NCBI RefSeq assembly: GCF_036409155.1
Contig: NZ_JAZGLW010000003.1
Span: forward strand, 62,001 to 126,000
DNA length: 64,000 bases
Source of the DNA: Mycobacterium sp. 050128
GTDB taxonomy: Bacteria; Actinomycetota; Actinomycetes; Mycobacteriales; Mycobacteriaceae
Reading direction: 5' to 3'
The position numbers were made by a program, and so were the translations under genes. Positions 27,840-36,761 of the stretch are shown here, in pieces. Under the pieces are notes generated by a model that worked only from the letters and a program-made list of their open reading frames with translations, ran no database searches and was not told the DNA's origin. The number at the start of each line of letters is the position of its first letter. Position 1 is the first letter of the stretch.

Positions 27840-30800
27840 CCTGGCTGTGCGCTTTTCTTCGAACCGGGCCTGCATGGCATCGAGTTCGGCCATCGCGTCG
27901 TCGACGTCGTCGACGTCGAACCAGACCTGTCGCGTGACTTGACCGTTGTCGTCGATAGCGAATAGCTGAAGTAGCTCGTCCTGCGGCGCTCCAGGGCTCG
28001 CGTCGGCGGTTGTCGTCGTCAATTTAGACAGAGCCAATCGGTCGCCTCGCGCCGCTACCATCACATGGTCGATCCGGATCGCGCCAGTCTCGAACTCCCG
28101 CCGCATCTCAAGGCGCATCGCAGCCGACTGTACCGTGAGGCCGACGACCTTCCGGCGACTTTCGACCAAGGCGTTCGGTGCGAACAACCGCTCGAACTCG
28201 TCCCAGTCCTGACGGTGGATAGCGGCCATCACGCGTTCGCCCACTCGCACGCATTCGTTGTCCAGCTCGAGAGCTGGCGTTTCGGTTAGGGGAGCGTCGA
28301 TCGGCACGACCGGCTCGCCGAGCACGTTGCGCGCCATCTCGGCAAGTGCCGCAGCGCCTTTGCGGTCATAGAGGGCGACCGCTTGTTCGGCGGCGGCTCG
28401 TGCTCCGGCGGTATTGCCGGCCGCGGCCAATACGGTTGCGAGCGTGAGGCACGCGTCACCGTGATCGACCAGGGCGTCAGTCCGCTCGGCCAAAGCCACC
28501 GCGGCCTCGGCGACCCGCCGAGCTGCCTCATGGTCGCCGCCGCGGGCCAGCAGGAGCGCCCGAAGCGTGCGCCACCCCATCGACGCCTTCAAGGCATGCC
28601 CGGCGAGACGTTCGCTCTCCGTGCATAACTCGTCAGCCTCTGCCTCACGGTCGAGCGCAAGACAGGTGCGGCCGAGTAACGCGGCGGTCTCGGCAGTGTC
28701 GGCGTCGAGACCCATGCGACGAAAGCCGTCGTACGCCTTGCGAAGATGCGGCTCCGCCGCAGCAGGCTCATTGACGATGAGTTCGACGATCCCGGCGAAT
28801 TGTTCAACTTCGAGCCGCGCGTGGCGTAAGCCGAGTTCGGTGACGGTGCGCCGGGCCGAGTCGATCATTCGCCGGGCCGCGGCGGCACGTCCTCGGAAGG
28901 CCTCCAACACGGCCTGGCATCGCGTCGAGGTGGCCTCGACGGCCGGCGAGTCGGTCGTGATGCGAAGCAGCCGCACCACGTCGAGACACCGTCCGCCCGC
29001 GCGCGGAACGGGGTTGGGTCCCCACAACGCCGCGAGTGGTGCGCCCGCCAAAACCGCGTTCACACTGCGGTGTTCGCGTGCCCGGCGCGCCGCGGTCAGC
29101 GCGTCGTCGAGGGCGATTTCGCAGTCGGCGATTCGGCCCAGGCGGGCGAGGCACCCCGCGCGGACGGTGTGCGCCTTGGCTTCTCCGGCGGCATCGTCCA
29201 GTTGGGCGAGCTTGGCGGCGGCCGTGCTCAGTGTGGATTCGGCCTCGTCCAATCGCTCGGGGTGAATCAACAACGAGAGTTGGCCGTCGAAGCATGCGGC
29301 CCATGCTGTGAGCCGGGCCGAATCGACTGTCGTCTCTTGCAATTGGGAGACCGCACCCGCGGCCGAAGTCACATCGCCCGCGGCGAGCAGGGCTTCGCAG
29401 CGCGCAACCAGTAGCTCGGCCGTCTGGGTGTCGCGATCGGACAGCTCGTCGTCAATTTCCTCCAGCGCGTGCAAGGCCTGGTGATACAGGTCCGCCGCAC
29501 CTTCGTAGGCAAGTCGTGCCATCGCCTGGTCCGCGGCACGCCGGCAGTAGAAGACGGCCTTGGCCGCGTTTCCCGCCCAAGCACATTCGTAGTAGTGATG
29601 AGCCAGTTCGGCCAACAGTTCGTCGTCGGCGCCCGGTAGCGTCTCCAGCGTCGCGGCGATGCGCTGGTGCAATCGCATGCGCCGCACCGATGCCAACTCG
29701 GCCAGCAGCGACTGGCGCACGATCGCGTGGTTGAAGCGGTAATTGCCGCCGGGCTCTTCGACGACGATGCCGGCTTGGCACGCCTCGTCGAACGCATCGA
29801 TCAAGTCGTTTCCGACGACCTGCTCGACCAGTTCCACGGCGAACCTGCTGCCGACGACCGCAGCGGCGGCGAGAGCTTTGTTGGTTTCAATCGGGAGCCG
29901 AGAAAGTCTGCGGCTCACCGCTTCTCGCACGCCCTGCGGCAGGGTGCTCTGATCCCACACGCCGCCACTTTCGTCGACGTGGCGCAAAGCCTCGATCAGG
30001 AAGAAGGGGTTACCGCCCGTGACCGATGCCAACGCGTGGGCGAGCTCCTCGTCGTCGTAGCCGGCCTCGGCGACGTATGCGGTCACATCGTCCTCGTCGA
30101 GTCCGCTGAGGCTCAAGCGGTTTGCGGTGCCAGTAGGGGCACTGCGGTGCAGATCGGCAAGCATCGCGGCCAGGGGATGGGCGCGGTCGAGGTCGGTGCT
30201 GCGGTAGGTGCCGACGATCTGCACGCGGCCGTGGTCGCCGAAGCGCAGCAGATGCCGCAGCAGCAGCAGCGTCGGCTTGGCCGCCCAGTGCAGGTCGTCG
30301 AGGATCAGCAGGACCGGCGCACTCTTGGACGCGATTTCCAGCAGCGCCACCACGGCATCGAAAAGTGCGTAGCGCTCGGTGTCGGGATCCGGGTGAGCCC
30401 GGGAAACCAGATCGGGTAGGACATCGGTCAGCCCCGGTGCAAGTGGTAGCAGCGCTTCGACGCCGCGCAGTCGCCGCAGTCGGTCAGCGCCCACGCACGG
30501 CACCAGTGAACGCAACGCCTCGGCGAACGGCTGGTAGGGCGCACCGAGGTCCTCGTCGCACCGGCCGTACAACACGATCGCTCCCTGCGCATAAGCCCGC
30601 TGCGACCATTCACCGGCCAGTCGTGTCTTGCCGACCCCCGGCTCGCCGGCGATCAGCACGGTGGGCACACCGCCTGCGAGCGCGGTCTGCCACACCGACA
30701 GCAGCCGCTCGAGCTCGCGGCCCCGTCCGACGAACGGCCCGGGTCCGACGAGGACCGCGGGGAGGCCGGGTCGCTCCATCGGCGGCTCGGCTGGCTGCGG

Positions 30801-32114
30801 TTGGGGCTGGGCCGCGGCGGTTTCGAGTCGCAGCTCGAAAACATGCTCGGGGCGCGCGAGGTTCTTCAGCTGACGAGTCCCGAGGTCCTTGAGCATGACG
30901 TCGTCGGCCAGCGAGTCGATGACGAGCTCGGCGGTCGCACCGGAGCACAGGATCTGGCCTCCCTCGGCCAGCGAGCGCAGGCGCGCCACCCGGTTGACCG
31001 CCCGGCCGAAGTAGTCGCCGTCGCGAAGCTCGACCTCACCGGTGTGTAGCGCCATCCGGACGCGGATCGGCTCCCGAGACACCCACGGTTCGTGAGTGAT
31101 TGCGTCTTGCAACTCAATGGCCGCGGCGGCCGCCGCGGACGGCCGCTCGAAGACCGAGAACGTCGCGTCGCCTTCGCCACGTGTCTTGATCAGCCGGCCG
31201 CCGCGCGAGGTGACGACCTGCTCGACCAGCTCGTCGTGACGAGCGAGGGCGATCGCCATGGCATCGGCCTCGGCCTCCCATGCCGCGGTTGATCCCTCGA
31301 TATCGGTGAGCAGGAAGGTCACAGCACGTGTGACCGACGGAAGATGCTGCGTCACAGCAACGTCCAGCGACGAATCCTGAGCAACGATCGCGGTTTCGAG
31401 GCGTCGAAGCTCCGGCCCGGGATCGACGCCCAGTTCGTCGGCGAGCAGCGACCGCACCCGCTGATACGCCCCGAGGGCTTCACCTTGCCGGCCGGCCCGG
31501 TACAGGGCGAGCATCAGCTGGCCCCATCGTCTTTCACGTAGCGGCGCCTCGGCGACGGCCGCCTCGAGGTCGCCGATGACCTCCGCGGCGCGTCCGGTGG
31601 CGAGCAGTGCGTCTGCTCGATCCTCGACGAGTGCGGCGTGGCTTTCGATCCAGCGCGTCTTCTCGGAGAGTCCCCGCTGCCCGTCGGGTAGTTCGGGGAT
31701 TCCGCGCCAGAGGACGAGCGCCTCCTCCAAGCACATCACCGCTTGGCTGGTGTCGCCGACGGCAGCCGCATCGCGTCCAGTCTTGGCCGCCGATTTGTAG
31801 CGCGACGCATCCACCTCGGCGCCGTCGAGCCGCCAGCCGGCTCCCTCGGTGACCACGAAGCCGTCGCCAAGCGCGCGGCGCAGCGCGGAGATATGGGTTT
31901 GCAGGGCCTTAGCGGCGGTGCGCGGTGGATCGTCACCCCACAGCAACTTGATCAATGCGTCGGCGGGCACAACCGACCCATCGTGCAGCCCGAGCATGGT
32001 CAGGATGGCGCGCGGCTTGGCGCCCGGAATAGCGACGGGCGTTCCGTCCTGCCGGACCTGGAGAGGTCCCAAAACCCCCAGTTCCACCGAAGAAAGGGTA
32101 CTCACGTCAGCCAT
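23802..32114 (-). CDS. Giant SARP/BTAD - adenylyl cyclase - AAA ATPase - TPR - multi-SnoaL regulator
   Basis: This encodes 2770 residues. In order: OmpR/SARP-type winged helix (1-100) and BTAD (100-250), and a class III cyclase (about 262-425; LLTDIEGST, GEGDATFSVF and the transition-state Asn/Arg in NRVARL are present). Then an AAA/STAND-like ATPase (Walker A GEPGVGKT near 487, Walker B LLILDDLHWA near 600) and TPR-like helices (about 830-1270). A single NTF2/SnoaL-like module follows (about 1285-1415), then five tandem units of 267-271 residues, each made of two SnoaL-like halves. Mycobacteria have cyclase-ATPase-LuxR relatives; here the DNA-binding domain is at the N-terminus and the C-terminus is a repeat array. 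It probably integrates cAMP production, ATP hydrolysis and ligand sensing. Confidence 0.92.
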   Translation of the reverse strand: MADVSTLSSVELGVLGPLQVRQDGTPVAIPGAKPRAILTMLGLHDGSVVPADALIKLLWGDDPPRTAAKALQTHISALRRALGDGFVVTEGAGWRLDGAEVDASRYKSAAKTGRDAAAVGDTSQAVMCLEEALVLWRGIPELPDGQRGLSEKTRWIESHAALVEDRADALLATGRAAEVIGDLEAAVAEAPLRERRWGQLMLALYRAGRQGEALGAYQRVRSLLADELGVDPGPELRRLETAIVAQDSSLDVAVTQHLPSVTRAVTFLLTDIEGSTAAWEAEADAMAIALARHDELVEQVVTSRGGRLIKTRGEGDATFSVFERPSAAAAAAIELQDAITHEPWVSREPIRVRMALHTGEVELRDGDYFGRAVNRVARLRSLAEGGQILCSGATAELVIDSLADDVMLKDLGTRQLKNLARPEHVFELRLETAAAQPQPQPAEPPMERPGLPAVLVGPGPFVGRGRELERLLSVWQTALAGGVPTVLIAGEPGVGKTRLAGEWSQRAYAQGAIVLYGRCDEDLGAPYQPFAEALRSLVPCVGADRLRRLRGVEALLPLAPGLTDVLPDLVSRAHPDPDTERYALFDAVVALLEIASKSAPVLLILDDLHWAAKPTLLLLRHLLRFGDHGRVQIVGTYRSTDLDRAHPLAAMLADLHRSAPTGTANRLSLSGLDEDDVTAYVAEAGYDDEELAHALASVTGGNPFFLIEALRHVDESGGVWDQSTLPQGVREAVSRRLSRLPIETNKALAAAAVVGSRFAVELVEQVVGNDLIDAFDEACQAGIVVEEPGGNYRFNHAIVRQSLLAELASVRRMRLHQRIAATLETLPGADDELLAELAHHYYECAWAGNAAKAVFYCRRAADQAMARLAYEGAADLYHQALHALEEIDDELSDRDTQTAELLVARCEALLAAGDVTSAAGAVSQLQETTVDSARLTAWAACFDGQLSLLIHPERLDEAESTLSTAAAKLAQLDDAAGEAKAHTVRAGCLARLGRIADCEIALDDALTAARRAREHRSVNAVLAGAPLAALWGPNPVPRAGGRCLDVVRLLRITTDSPAVEATSTRCQAVLEAFRGRAAAARRMIDSARRTVTELGLRHARLEVEQFAGIVELIVNEPAAAEPHLRKAYDGFRRMGLDADTAETAALLGRTCLALDREAEADELCTESERLAGHALKASMGWRTLRALLLARGGDHEAARRVAEAAVALAERTDALVDHGDACLTLATVLAAAGNTAGARAAAEQAVALYDRKGAAALAEMARNVLGEPVVPIDAPLTETPALELDNECVRVGERVMAAIHRQDWDEFERLFAPNALVESRRKVVGLTVQSAAMRLEMRREFETGAIRIDHVMVAARGDRLALSKLTTTTADASPGAPQDELLQLFAIDDNGQVTRQVWFDVDDVDDAMAELDAMQARFEEKRTARLENAATRIFQRFWSYFAARDWDALAATMGRNVSSIDHRRVVNAGAQHGRDAEIDGLRAAADLGFTISMVDVVAIRGERLALACVRAAGRDPETIQNDALNVVEIDADGLIASVNVFDAEEFTTAIADLESRYLAGEASAYARTWSVIADAFATLNRHEIPPMTPDWITVDHRPVIAIGPDDLETYLRSSWGALPGVSLYVEVVHELSGSGAVLTHAAHGTSQEGFDAEWRMIELLTVENEMLSRGEIFDEAHLDAAIARFEQLTRPSSGLESAATLAFERFRSQFAARDWDAIAETLAEGAFHDDRRLVVGVGVREGRDAVIAEMSALAEIGVKRLDSAIIAIRGGRLLLNRSHASGHDQRPDSFRTDVLNIVEINADGRITALITFDPDDFTTAVAELESRYLAGEGRVHAHTWSAILCAYAAVNRHELPSTTPDWVNIDHRQGRAFAPGELFRYTHATWDITPKSEIYIEAVHRLSDRGVVVTNAMNGSSREGFDAEWREVFLLTIQGEILNRCELFDEADLDAALARFEQLTRPAARPENAASQVAERFLARFTAHDWDALAELLADDFSTEDRRRLVGVEARQGREAEIASMRVVAELGGTNMTSTVVATRGTRLILTRLRYADWDQAPGAFHTDVLDVIEIDADDRIVTRIVFDPDDIQGALAELDARYVVGEARACARVWSVVAASYAALNRHELPPMAQDCVSIDHRRETAFGPGDVIAYINAGWDSKQDINIHVEEVHRLSNIGSLITYSAEETSRDGFNAEWRGIALLTVEGEMVNRCEVFDAADIDAALARFDALHPTARRLENAASRVADHFLAHFAARDWSGLSEALADDFSSDDRRRVVGAGVRHGRDAQMADIRSIADVGTTHITSNPIALRGQRLVLTRGQLTFRDQGDDAYFTESFSIVEINAEDRIVALVSFDLEDIDAAYEELEHRYLVGEAAPYARVWQMGIDTLGEANRHQPGPMMRQIAYTNHRRVPFAPGDFAHAVEELWSLVPDARYRTTVAHALDTHGIVSGLVIEGSDEHGNELQWARTLLFVADGPQMEVYEEDDIDAALARFEELRPPALRLENAATRVDKHFVANLGQRNWPAVADALAADILVEDRRHVVNAGIWHGRDEVVEKMKALAVDGGANTTLAVIATRGERLALTRFCSSNRALRHGEFGVELLGITEIDSDERILARVAFDPDDMDAAFAELDARYLAGEAAPQSRTWSAITRVFEVLNRGQLPTTTKTFEDVDHRRGVMLAPGDLMDFLRAAMGETKRSIVYVEAVHRLTGRGAVVTHVAQSTTPDGFYAEWRMADVFMVEGDLINRYEFFEETDHDAALARFDELAR

Positions 32115-32208
32115 CGTCGGTGGCCGAATTCAATACCTGGTCAAGATCGAGTAAAGGTGCGGCACGCAATTCGCGGCTGTCCTCTGCCCCGCGGGCTAGC
32201 TAACGCCT

Positions 32209-32904
32209 TTACTCCGGCGGTGCAGGGGTCATGGACGCGATGTAGTAGACCTCGTTGCCCTTGGGATATCCGCCCCCGCCGGTGGCGATGTGGACGTGGT
32301 CGTAGTGGTTGGCGGTTTCGGACCCAAGGTCGGCTGTCCAGGCCCCCGAATTGGGGCCCGGGTAGATCTTCTGCCGCCAGATCACGTGGTTGATGCCCCA
32401 GCGTTTCGCGTTCGCCAGTGCATATCCGGCGATCTGATTGCCGAGTTCGATGCCTTCGGGGCTGCCATGGTCCGGGATCATCACGTCGATCGCCAATCCG
32501 TTGGGATGCCACGGCAACGGATCTTGCCGGTACCCGTAGATGGTCTTGATCTGCGGGAACAGCACGCTGATAACACGGGCCGCCCAGATGGTCTTGACCT
32601 GCAACCTGTCCTCCGACGCGATGCCGGGGGGTAACGGGAATTGGAAGCTCTGCGCCCCGGTAGGCGCGGCCGCGGCCAGGGCCGTCAGTGCCTCGGCCTC
32701 CGCGGGAGTGGCGACGTGCGGACCCAGTCCGGTCGCCGGGTCCTTCGGGGGCGGGGCGGCGGTCACCGTCGGGGTTGCCGTCGGGGGTTCGACGTAGCTC
32801 GTGGACTTCGTTCCCTGGGCGTAAATCATGCCGGCAGAAACGACGAGCGAGGCCGCGATCGCCATCCAGCGGTTCCGGCCGATGGCTAACACGTTCCTGC
32901 TCAC
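32209..32904 (-). CDS. Exported LAS-type (M15-like) zinc peptidase-fold protein
   Basis: This encodes 231 residues from a GTG start. A signal anchor (WMAIAASLVVSAGMIYA, about 13-29) is followed by a Pro/Thr linker. The C-terminal domain has HPNGLAIDVM (HxxGxAxD) and YDHVHIA (HxH), the metal-ligand pattern of the LAS group (lysostaphin, D-Ala-D-Ala peptidase, hedgehog). This suggests a cell-wall peptidase or a related non-catalytic fold. It lies 94 bases upstream of the giant regulator on the same strand, so shared transcription is possible. The family is inferred from the motif. Confidence 0.68.
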   Translation of the reverse strand: MSRNVLAIGRNRWMAIAASLVVSAGMIYAQGTKSTSYVEPPTATPTVTAAPPPKDPATGLGPHVATPAEAEALTALAAAAPTGAQSFQFPLPPGIASEDRLQVKTIWAARVISVLFPQIKTIYGYRQDPLPWHPNGLAIDVMIPDHGSPEGIELGNQIAGYALANAKRWGINHVIWRQKIYPGPNSGAWTADLGSETANHYDHVHIATGGGGYPKGNEVYYIASMTPAPPE

Positions 32905-33043
32905 TTAGAGCACTTTAGTGTCGCGTGCGACGTGTGTGGCGATCTTCGTCGTTTCTGGTCGGTTCGCTACCAACGGATCGTTCCGACGCGGCCCAAGTTA
33001 AGGTGGCTGCTATCGATTTTCTGCTCTCGCGGCCGGTTTCAGG

Positions 33044-33976
33044 ATGGTGGTAACGGTGTCATCGGATCACCCAGCGCGCACCGAAGGGGACAGTTGGGAT
33101 CTCGCCTCCAGTGTGGGAGCGACGGCAACGATGGTGGCCGCATCTCGCGCGCTGGCGTCACGTGAACCGGATCCGCTGCTCGACGATCGGTTCGCTGAGC
33201 CGTTGGTCCGGGCGGTGGGGCACCCGTTCTTCACCCGCATGCTCGACGGCGATATTCCGCTGGACGAGGACGTACCCCTGACCGCACGGCAGCGCTGCGA
33301 GCAGATGGCCGTGCGCACAAGGTTTTTCGACAACTTCTTTCTTGCAGCAGCCGCGAGTGGGATCCGTCAGGCCGTCATCTTGGCGGCCGGGCTCGACGCC
33401 CGGGCCTACCGGTTGCCGTGGCCCGCGGGCACGGTGGTGTTCGAGGTGGACCAGCCGGACGTGATCTTGTTCAAGGGCACCACGCTGGCTCAGATCGGCG
33501 CCGAGCCGACCGCCGAACGCCGAGCGGTCGGCGTCGACCTGCGCGATGACTGGCCTACCGCCTTGCGCGACAACTTCTTTGACACCGCGGCCCCGACAGC
33601 GTGGATCGCTGAGGGTCTGTTGCCCTATCTGCCACCGGATGCCCAGGACCGGCTGCTGGACAACATCACCGCACTCAGCGCGCCGGGCAGTCGGCTGGCC
33701 ACCGAAAACATAACCGACATGAGCGTGTTCACCGACGAGCGCGCGCGGGCATTACGCAGCGGTTGGCAAAAGCACGGACTCGATTTCGACGTCGCCGATC
33801 TGGTGTGGGTCGGTGAGCGGCGTCAAGCCGGCGAGCACTTGGCGGGAACCGGCTGGACTGTCACCCGGCACCTCACCGAAGACCTCTACGCCGAAAACGG
33901 ATTCGAGCTGCCGGATCACGAACTGCTGGCCGAGTTTCGGCGCACCATCAGCTACCTGAGCGCAGAACTGGGCTGA
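33044..33976 (+). CDS. SAM-dependent methyltransferase, UPF0677-type (leucine carboxyl methyltransferase fold)
   Basis: This encodes 310 residues. The N-terminal [36 protein letters not shown] and [16 protein letters not shown] motifs are those of the large mycobacterial paralogous family of putative methyltransferases (PF04072 fold). SAM binds at AAGLDARA. The substrates of the family are mostly unknown. It is convergent with the glycosyltransferase gene, 7 bases apart. Confidence 0.93.
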   Translation: MVVTVSSDHPARTEGDSWDLASSVGATATMVAASRALASREPDPLLDDRFAEPLVRAVGHPFFTRMLDGDIPLDEDVPLTARQRCEQMAVRTRFFDNFFLAAAASGIRQAVILAAGLDARAYRLPWPAGTVVFEVDQPDVILFKGTTLAQIGAEPTAERRAVGVDLRDDWPTALRDNFFDTAAPTAWIAEGLLPYLPPDAQDRLLDNITALSAPGSRLATENITDMSVFTDERARALRSGWQKHGLDFDVADLVWVGERRQAGEHLAGTGWTVTRHLTEDLYAENGFELPDHELLAEFRRTISYLSAELG

Positions 33977-33983
33977 CCACGCC

Positions 33984-35252
33984 TCAGGCAGACCGCTGCG
34001 CGCCGGCAAATGCCTCCAGGAGGTCGGCGGCTTTGGCGACGCTCGCATCGGGTTTGCTCATCCGAGTCGCGAATTCGCGGGCTTGGGTCACGCACTCCGG
34101 GCTGAGGATCTTGCCTAGATCGGCGACCAACGATTCGCGGGTTGTGTTCGCAAACCGCCGGGTGGCACCGACCTTCAGGCGGGTGATCTGAGCTCCCCAG
34201 ATCGTCTGAACGAGGTCCATCGACAGGACCAACGTGGGAACTCCTGCGCGCAGGCCCGCGGCCGTGGTGCCCGTGCCGCCGTGGTGCACGACCGCGCGGC
34301 AAGCGGGAAAGATTGCCGCATAGTTGACTTCGCCGACCACCTTGACGTTGTCGAAATGCGGCACGTCGCCGAAGTCGCTCCACCCGGAGCACACCAACGC
34401 CCGCTCACCGAGTTCCGCGCATGCCGCGCTGATCATTTCCACCGTCTCGGCCGGAGATTCGACGCGCATGCTGCCGAAGCCGAAGCAGATCGGCGACGTT
34501 CCGGCGGCGATCCAGGACGCGACTTCCTCGTCGGCATCCGTCATCAATTCCAATGTCAGCGCGCCGACGAAGGGCCGCCGCCCCTTCCATTTCGCCCATT
34601 CGGCTTCCAGGCCGGGAAAGCAAGCGTCGTCGTAGGCCTGGATTTCCAGCGATCCACGGTCGGTGATGCGTCGCGAGGCGGGACGAGTTGCCCTGGGCAG
34701 GCCCAATTCACGGCGCTGCGCATCCTCGAGATGTTTCGTCATCCGCCATGTCAGCCAGTTGGACACGCTCATGGCCGAGCGCGCCAATGGCGCGGGCAGA
34801 ATCGGGACGAGCTGGCCGTTGGCCCGGATCGGGACGTAGTGCAGGGTGGCCAGCGGCAGGTCGTAGTACTCCGCGACATTGGCCGCGGTTTCCATGAAGC
34901 TCTCGCCGGTGAACAGCACGTCGGCCCCGTCGGCCAGCGGCGTCAGCGTTTCGCTCATCTGTACCCAGCTGCGGATGACGGAGTCGCGAAGTTCGCGCCA
35001 CATCCCGATCAGAGCGGGGACTTTCCATGCGTTGTGGAAGGCGGACGTCCAGAAGTCGCGGTAAGTATCCAGCCACTCCTGCGTGTCGAGCCCATAGCCG
35101 ACCGCGGAAAGCCCGGCGGCTTCGGCGAAATCAACGAGATCCGGCGACACGGCCATCTGCACGTCGTGCCCTCGGCGCAGCAGTTCGCGGCCGACAGCGA
35201 CTGACGGCTCGATATCCCCCCGAGTTCCATAATTTGCGAGCACAAATTTCAT
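33984..35252 (-). CDS. GT1-family glycosyltransferase (UDP-glycosyltransferase-like)
   Basis: This encodes 422 residues. The N-terminus MKFVLANYGTRGDIEPSVAVG and the C-terminal donor-binding block (CRAVVHHGGTGTTAAGLRAGVPTLV, listed here as motif HHGGTGTT near residue 325) are typical of GT1/GT28-like enzymes that glycosylate lipids, sterols or macrolides. Mycobacterial relatives act in glycopeptidolipid or phenolic-glycolipid synthesis, but there is no such locus here. A methyltransferase gene lies upstream on the same strand (gap 188 bases), so the pair may modify one product. Confidence 0.9.
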   Translation of the reverse strand: MKFVLANYGTRGDIEPSVAVGRELLRRGHDVQMAVSPDLVDFAEAAGLSAVGYGLDTQEWLDTYRDFWTSAFHNAWKVPALIGMWRELRDSVIRSWVQMSETLTPLADGADVLFTGESFMETAANVAEYYDLPLATLHYVPIRANGQLVPILPAPLARSAMSVSNWLTWRMTKHLEDAQRRELGLPRATRPASRRITDRGSLEIQAYDDACFPGLEAEWAKWKGRRPFVGALTLELMTDADEEVASWIAAGTSPICFGFGSMRVESPAETVEMISAACAELGERALVCSGWSDFGDVPHFDNVKVVGEVNYAAIFPACRAVVHHGGTGTTAAGLRAGVPTLVLSMDLVQTIWGAQITRLKVGATRRFANTTRESLVADLGKILSPECVTQAREFATRMSKPDASVAKAADLLEAFAGAQRSA

Positions 35253-35440
35253 TGCGGATCCCGGATCTTCAGTTGTGGTGTGCCTAATCCGACCTCAGGG
35301 GGCATCGGTGGGGTGGTGCCGGCTCAGCGTAACGTGCTCCGCTAGCAAAATGGAGCAGGTGTTGATAGCGCACCCGACATCGCGTTCGTGAACGGCCATA
35401 CCCCGGCCTCGTTGTGACGCAGAGGAATCGCGGTGCACCT

Positions 35441-36211
35441 TCAATGCTCGGCCCCGCGCGAAACGCGGTCGGCGCGCCAGCACCATGCGCGCATCGGGAT
35501 ATCGATCACGTCGTCACCCGGAAAGCGTGCCTGCATCGCCGAGCGCGCCGCGTCGAGCGTCTGGGCGCGGTCCTGCGGGGAGGCAATGATCGCGCGGCTG
35601 TAAGTCGCCAGCATCGCGACGGCGTCCTCGAGTGTCATCGTCCGCACGAACCGGAAGATCTCGCGCTCGATGTTGTGAAAGATCTGCGGTTCGGGAAGGT
35701 CGAAGTGCAGGCGCTGCCGGAAGCGATCGACCGATTGGACTTCTTCGAGGTCCTGGCCGGGCAGCCGGCCGAGGTCACGCACCCAGTCCACCTCGCGGTC
35801 GCGACTCGTCCAGATCAGGCCGAAGCGACCACCGTCGCGCAGCACCCGACCGATCTCGGGCAGGGCCCGTGCGTGATCCATCCAGTGCCACGCCGACGAA
35901 ACGAACACCGCGTCCGCGGCGGCGTCCGGAAGCGGGATCGATTCGCCGCGCCCCTCGAGCGCACGGATTTCCGGGGACCGCTCGGTCAGCACCTTGCGCA
36001 TTCGTGCATCGGGCTCCACCGCGATGACTTCGGCCGCCTTGTCGACCAGGGTGCGGCTGAATAGGCCGGTGCCAGCCCCGACGTCGACGGCAACCCCGCA
36101 ACCGGGCGGCACCAGCCAGCCCACGGCCTCCGGCGGGGCCTGGGGCCGCAGCCCGTCGTAGTCTTCAGCGATCGATCCGAAGGACATTGCGCGTTCTTGG
36201 CGATCAGTCAC
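35441..36211 (-). CDS. Class I SAM-dependent methyltransferase
   Basis: This encodes 256 residues. It has the SAM-binding motif VAVDVGAGTGLFSRTL (motif I near residue 40), an acidic residue ending strand 2 (VIAVEPDARM), then WHWMDHARALPEIGRVLRDGG. These are typical of UbiE/Methyltransf_11 proteins. The GTG at 36211 and an ATG eight codons later are both possible starts. The substrate is unknown. It is co-directional with the glycosyltransferase downstream. Confidence 0.88.
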   Translation of the reverse strand: MTDRQERAMSFGSIAEDYDGLRPQAPPEAVGWLVPPGCGVAVDVGAGTGLFSRTLVDKAAEVIAVEPDARMRKVLTERSPEIRALEGRGESIPLPDAAADAVFVSSAWHWMDHARALPEIGRVLRDGGRFGLIWTSRDREVDWVRDLGRLPGQDLEEVQSVDRFRQRLHFDLPEPQIFHNIEREIFRFVRTMTLEDAVAMLATYSRAIIASPQDRAQTLDAARSAMQARFPGDDVIDIPMRAWCWRADRVSRGAEH

Positions 36212-36452
36212 AACGCCACGCTAATCCGCTTGCCTATGTCTGAACTTAGTGATTGCCATGTGCTGCAAGCGTTTAGTGCCATCGGCTGACGGATCCCCTG
36301 AAATGCGCCGCAGCGCAGCGGCGATGTTGCGCCATCGCCTTCGGGCGTGGCCCGCCACGATGGCGCCGGCGAATCCGGACCGCAAACGCCTCAGCTGGCG
36401 CACAATGATGTTTCCGGCCGCTGGCCAGATGTTTTCGCGGAGGAGAGCCGAT

Positions 36453-36752
36453 ATGACCAAGACCATGACATTGCCCAACCGCCCGCCATTGCTACGGCGT
36501 TGCGCGGTAGGCGTGTTCGCTCTCGTGTTGGCCGGGTTGCCGATGGCCTGGATCGCTGCTCCCGCGGTCAGCCGGGCCGACCCGTATTGCGCGCCGGGAT
36601 GGGCCTGGAGCGTCGAACTGAACCAATGCGTGTTCGTGCTTCCGGCCGCGAATGGGCCGGGTGGTCCCGGCGGACCGGGTGGCCCGGGCGGTCCCGGCGG
36701 ACCGGGTGGGCCCGGGGGCCCCGGTGGACCCGGAGTGCCGGGGCACCACTAG
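36453..36752 (+). CDS. Secreted Gly-Gly-Pro repeat protein, short
   Basis: This encodes 99 residues. I chose ATG 36453 because it has a strong GGAGGAG site at the right distance and begins a good signal peptide (basic RRC, hydrophobic core, cleavage around AVSRAD). The mature part has a small Cys-containing head (YCAPGWAWSVELNQC) and then an almost pure GGP repeat of about 35 residues ending VPGHH. Every third residue is Gly, so a collagen-like or polyglycine-II helix is possible. The gene for a methyltransferase follows 9 bases later. A longer relative is at 38296. Confidence 0.75.
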   Translation: MTKTMTLPNRPPLLRRCAVGVFALVLAGLPMAWIAAPAVSRADPYCAPGWAWSVELNQCVFVLPAANGPGGPGGPGGPGGPGGPGGPGGPGGPGVPGHH

Positions 36753-36761
36753 ACATGTTGT

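Noticed and set aside
36221..36478. 85-residue minus-strand frame upstream of the short Gly/Pro gene
   Set aside because: Overlaps the strongly supported plus-strand signal peptide region; basic, low-complexity composition with no family.
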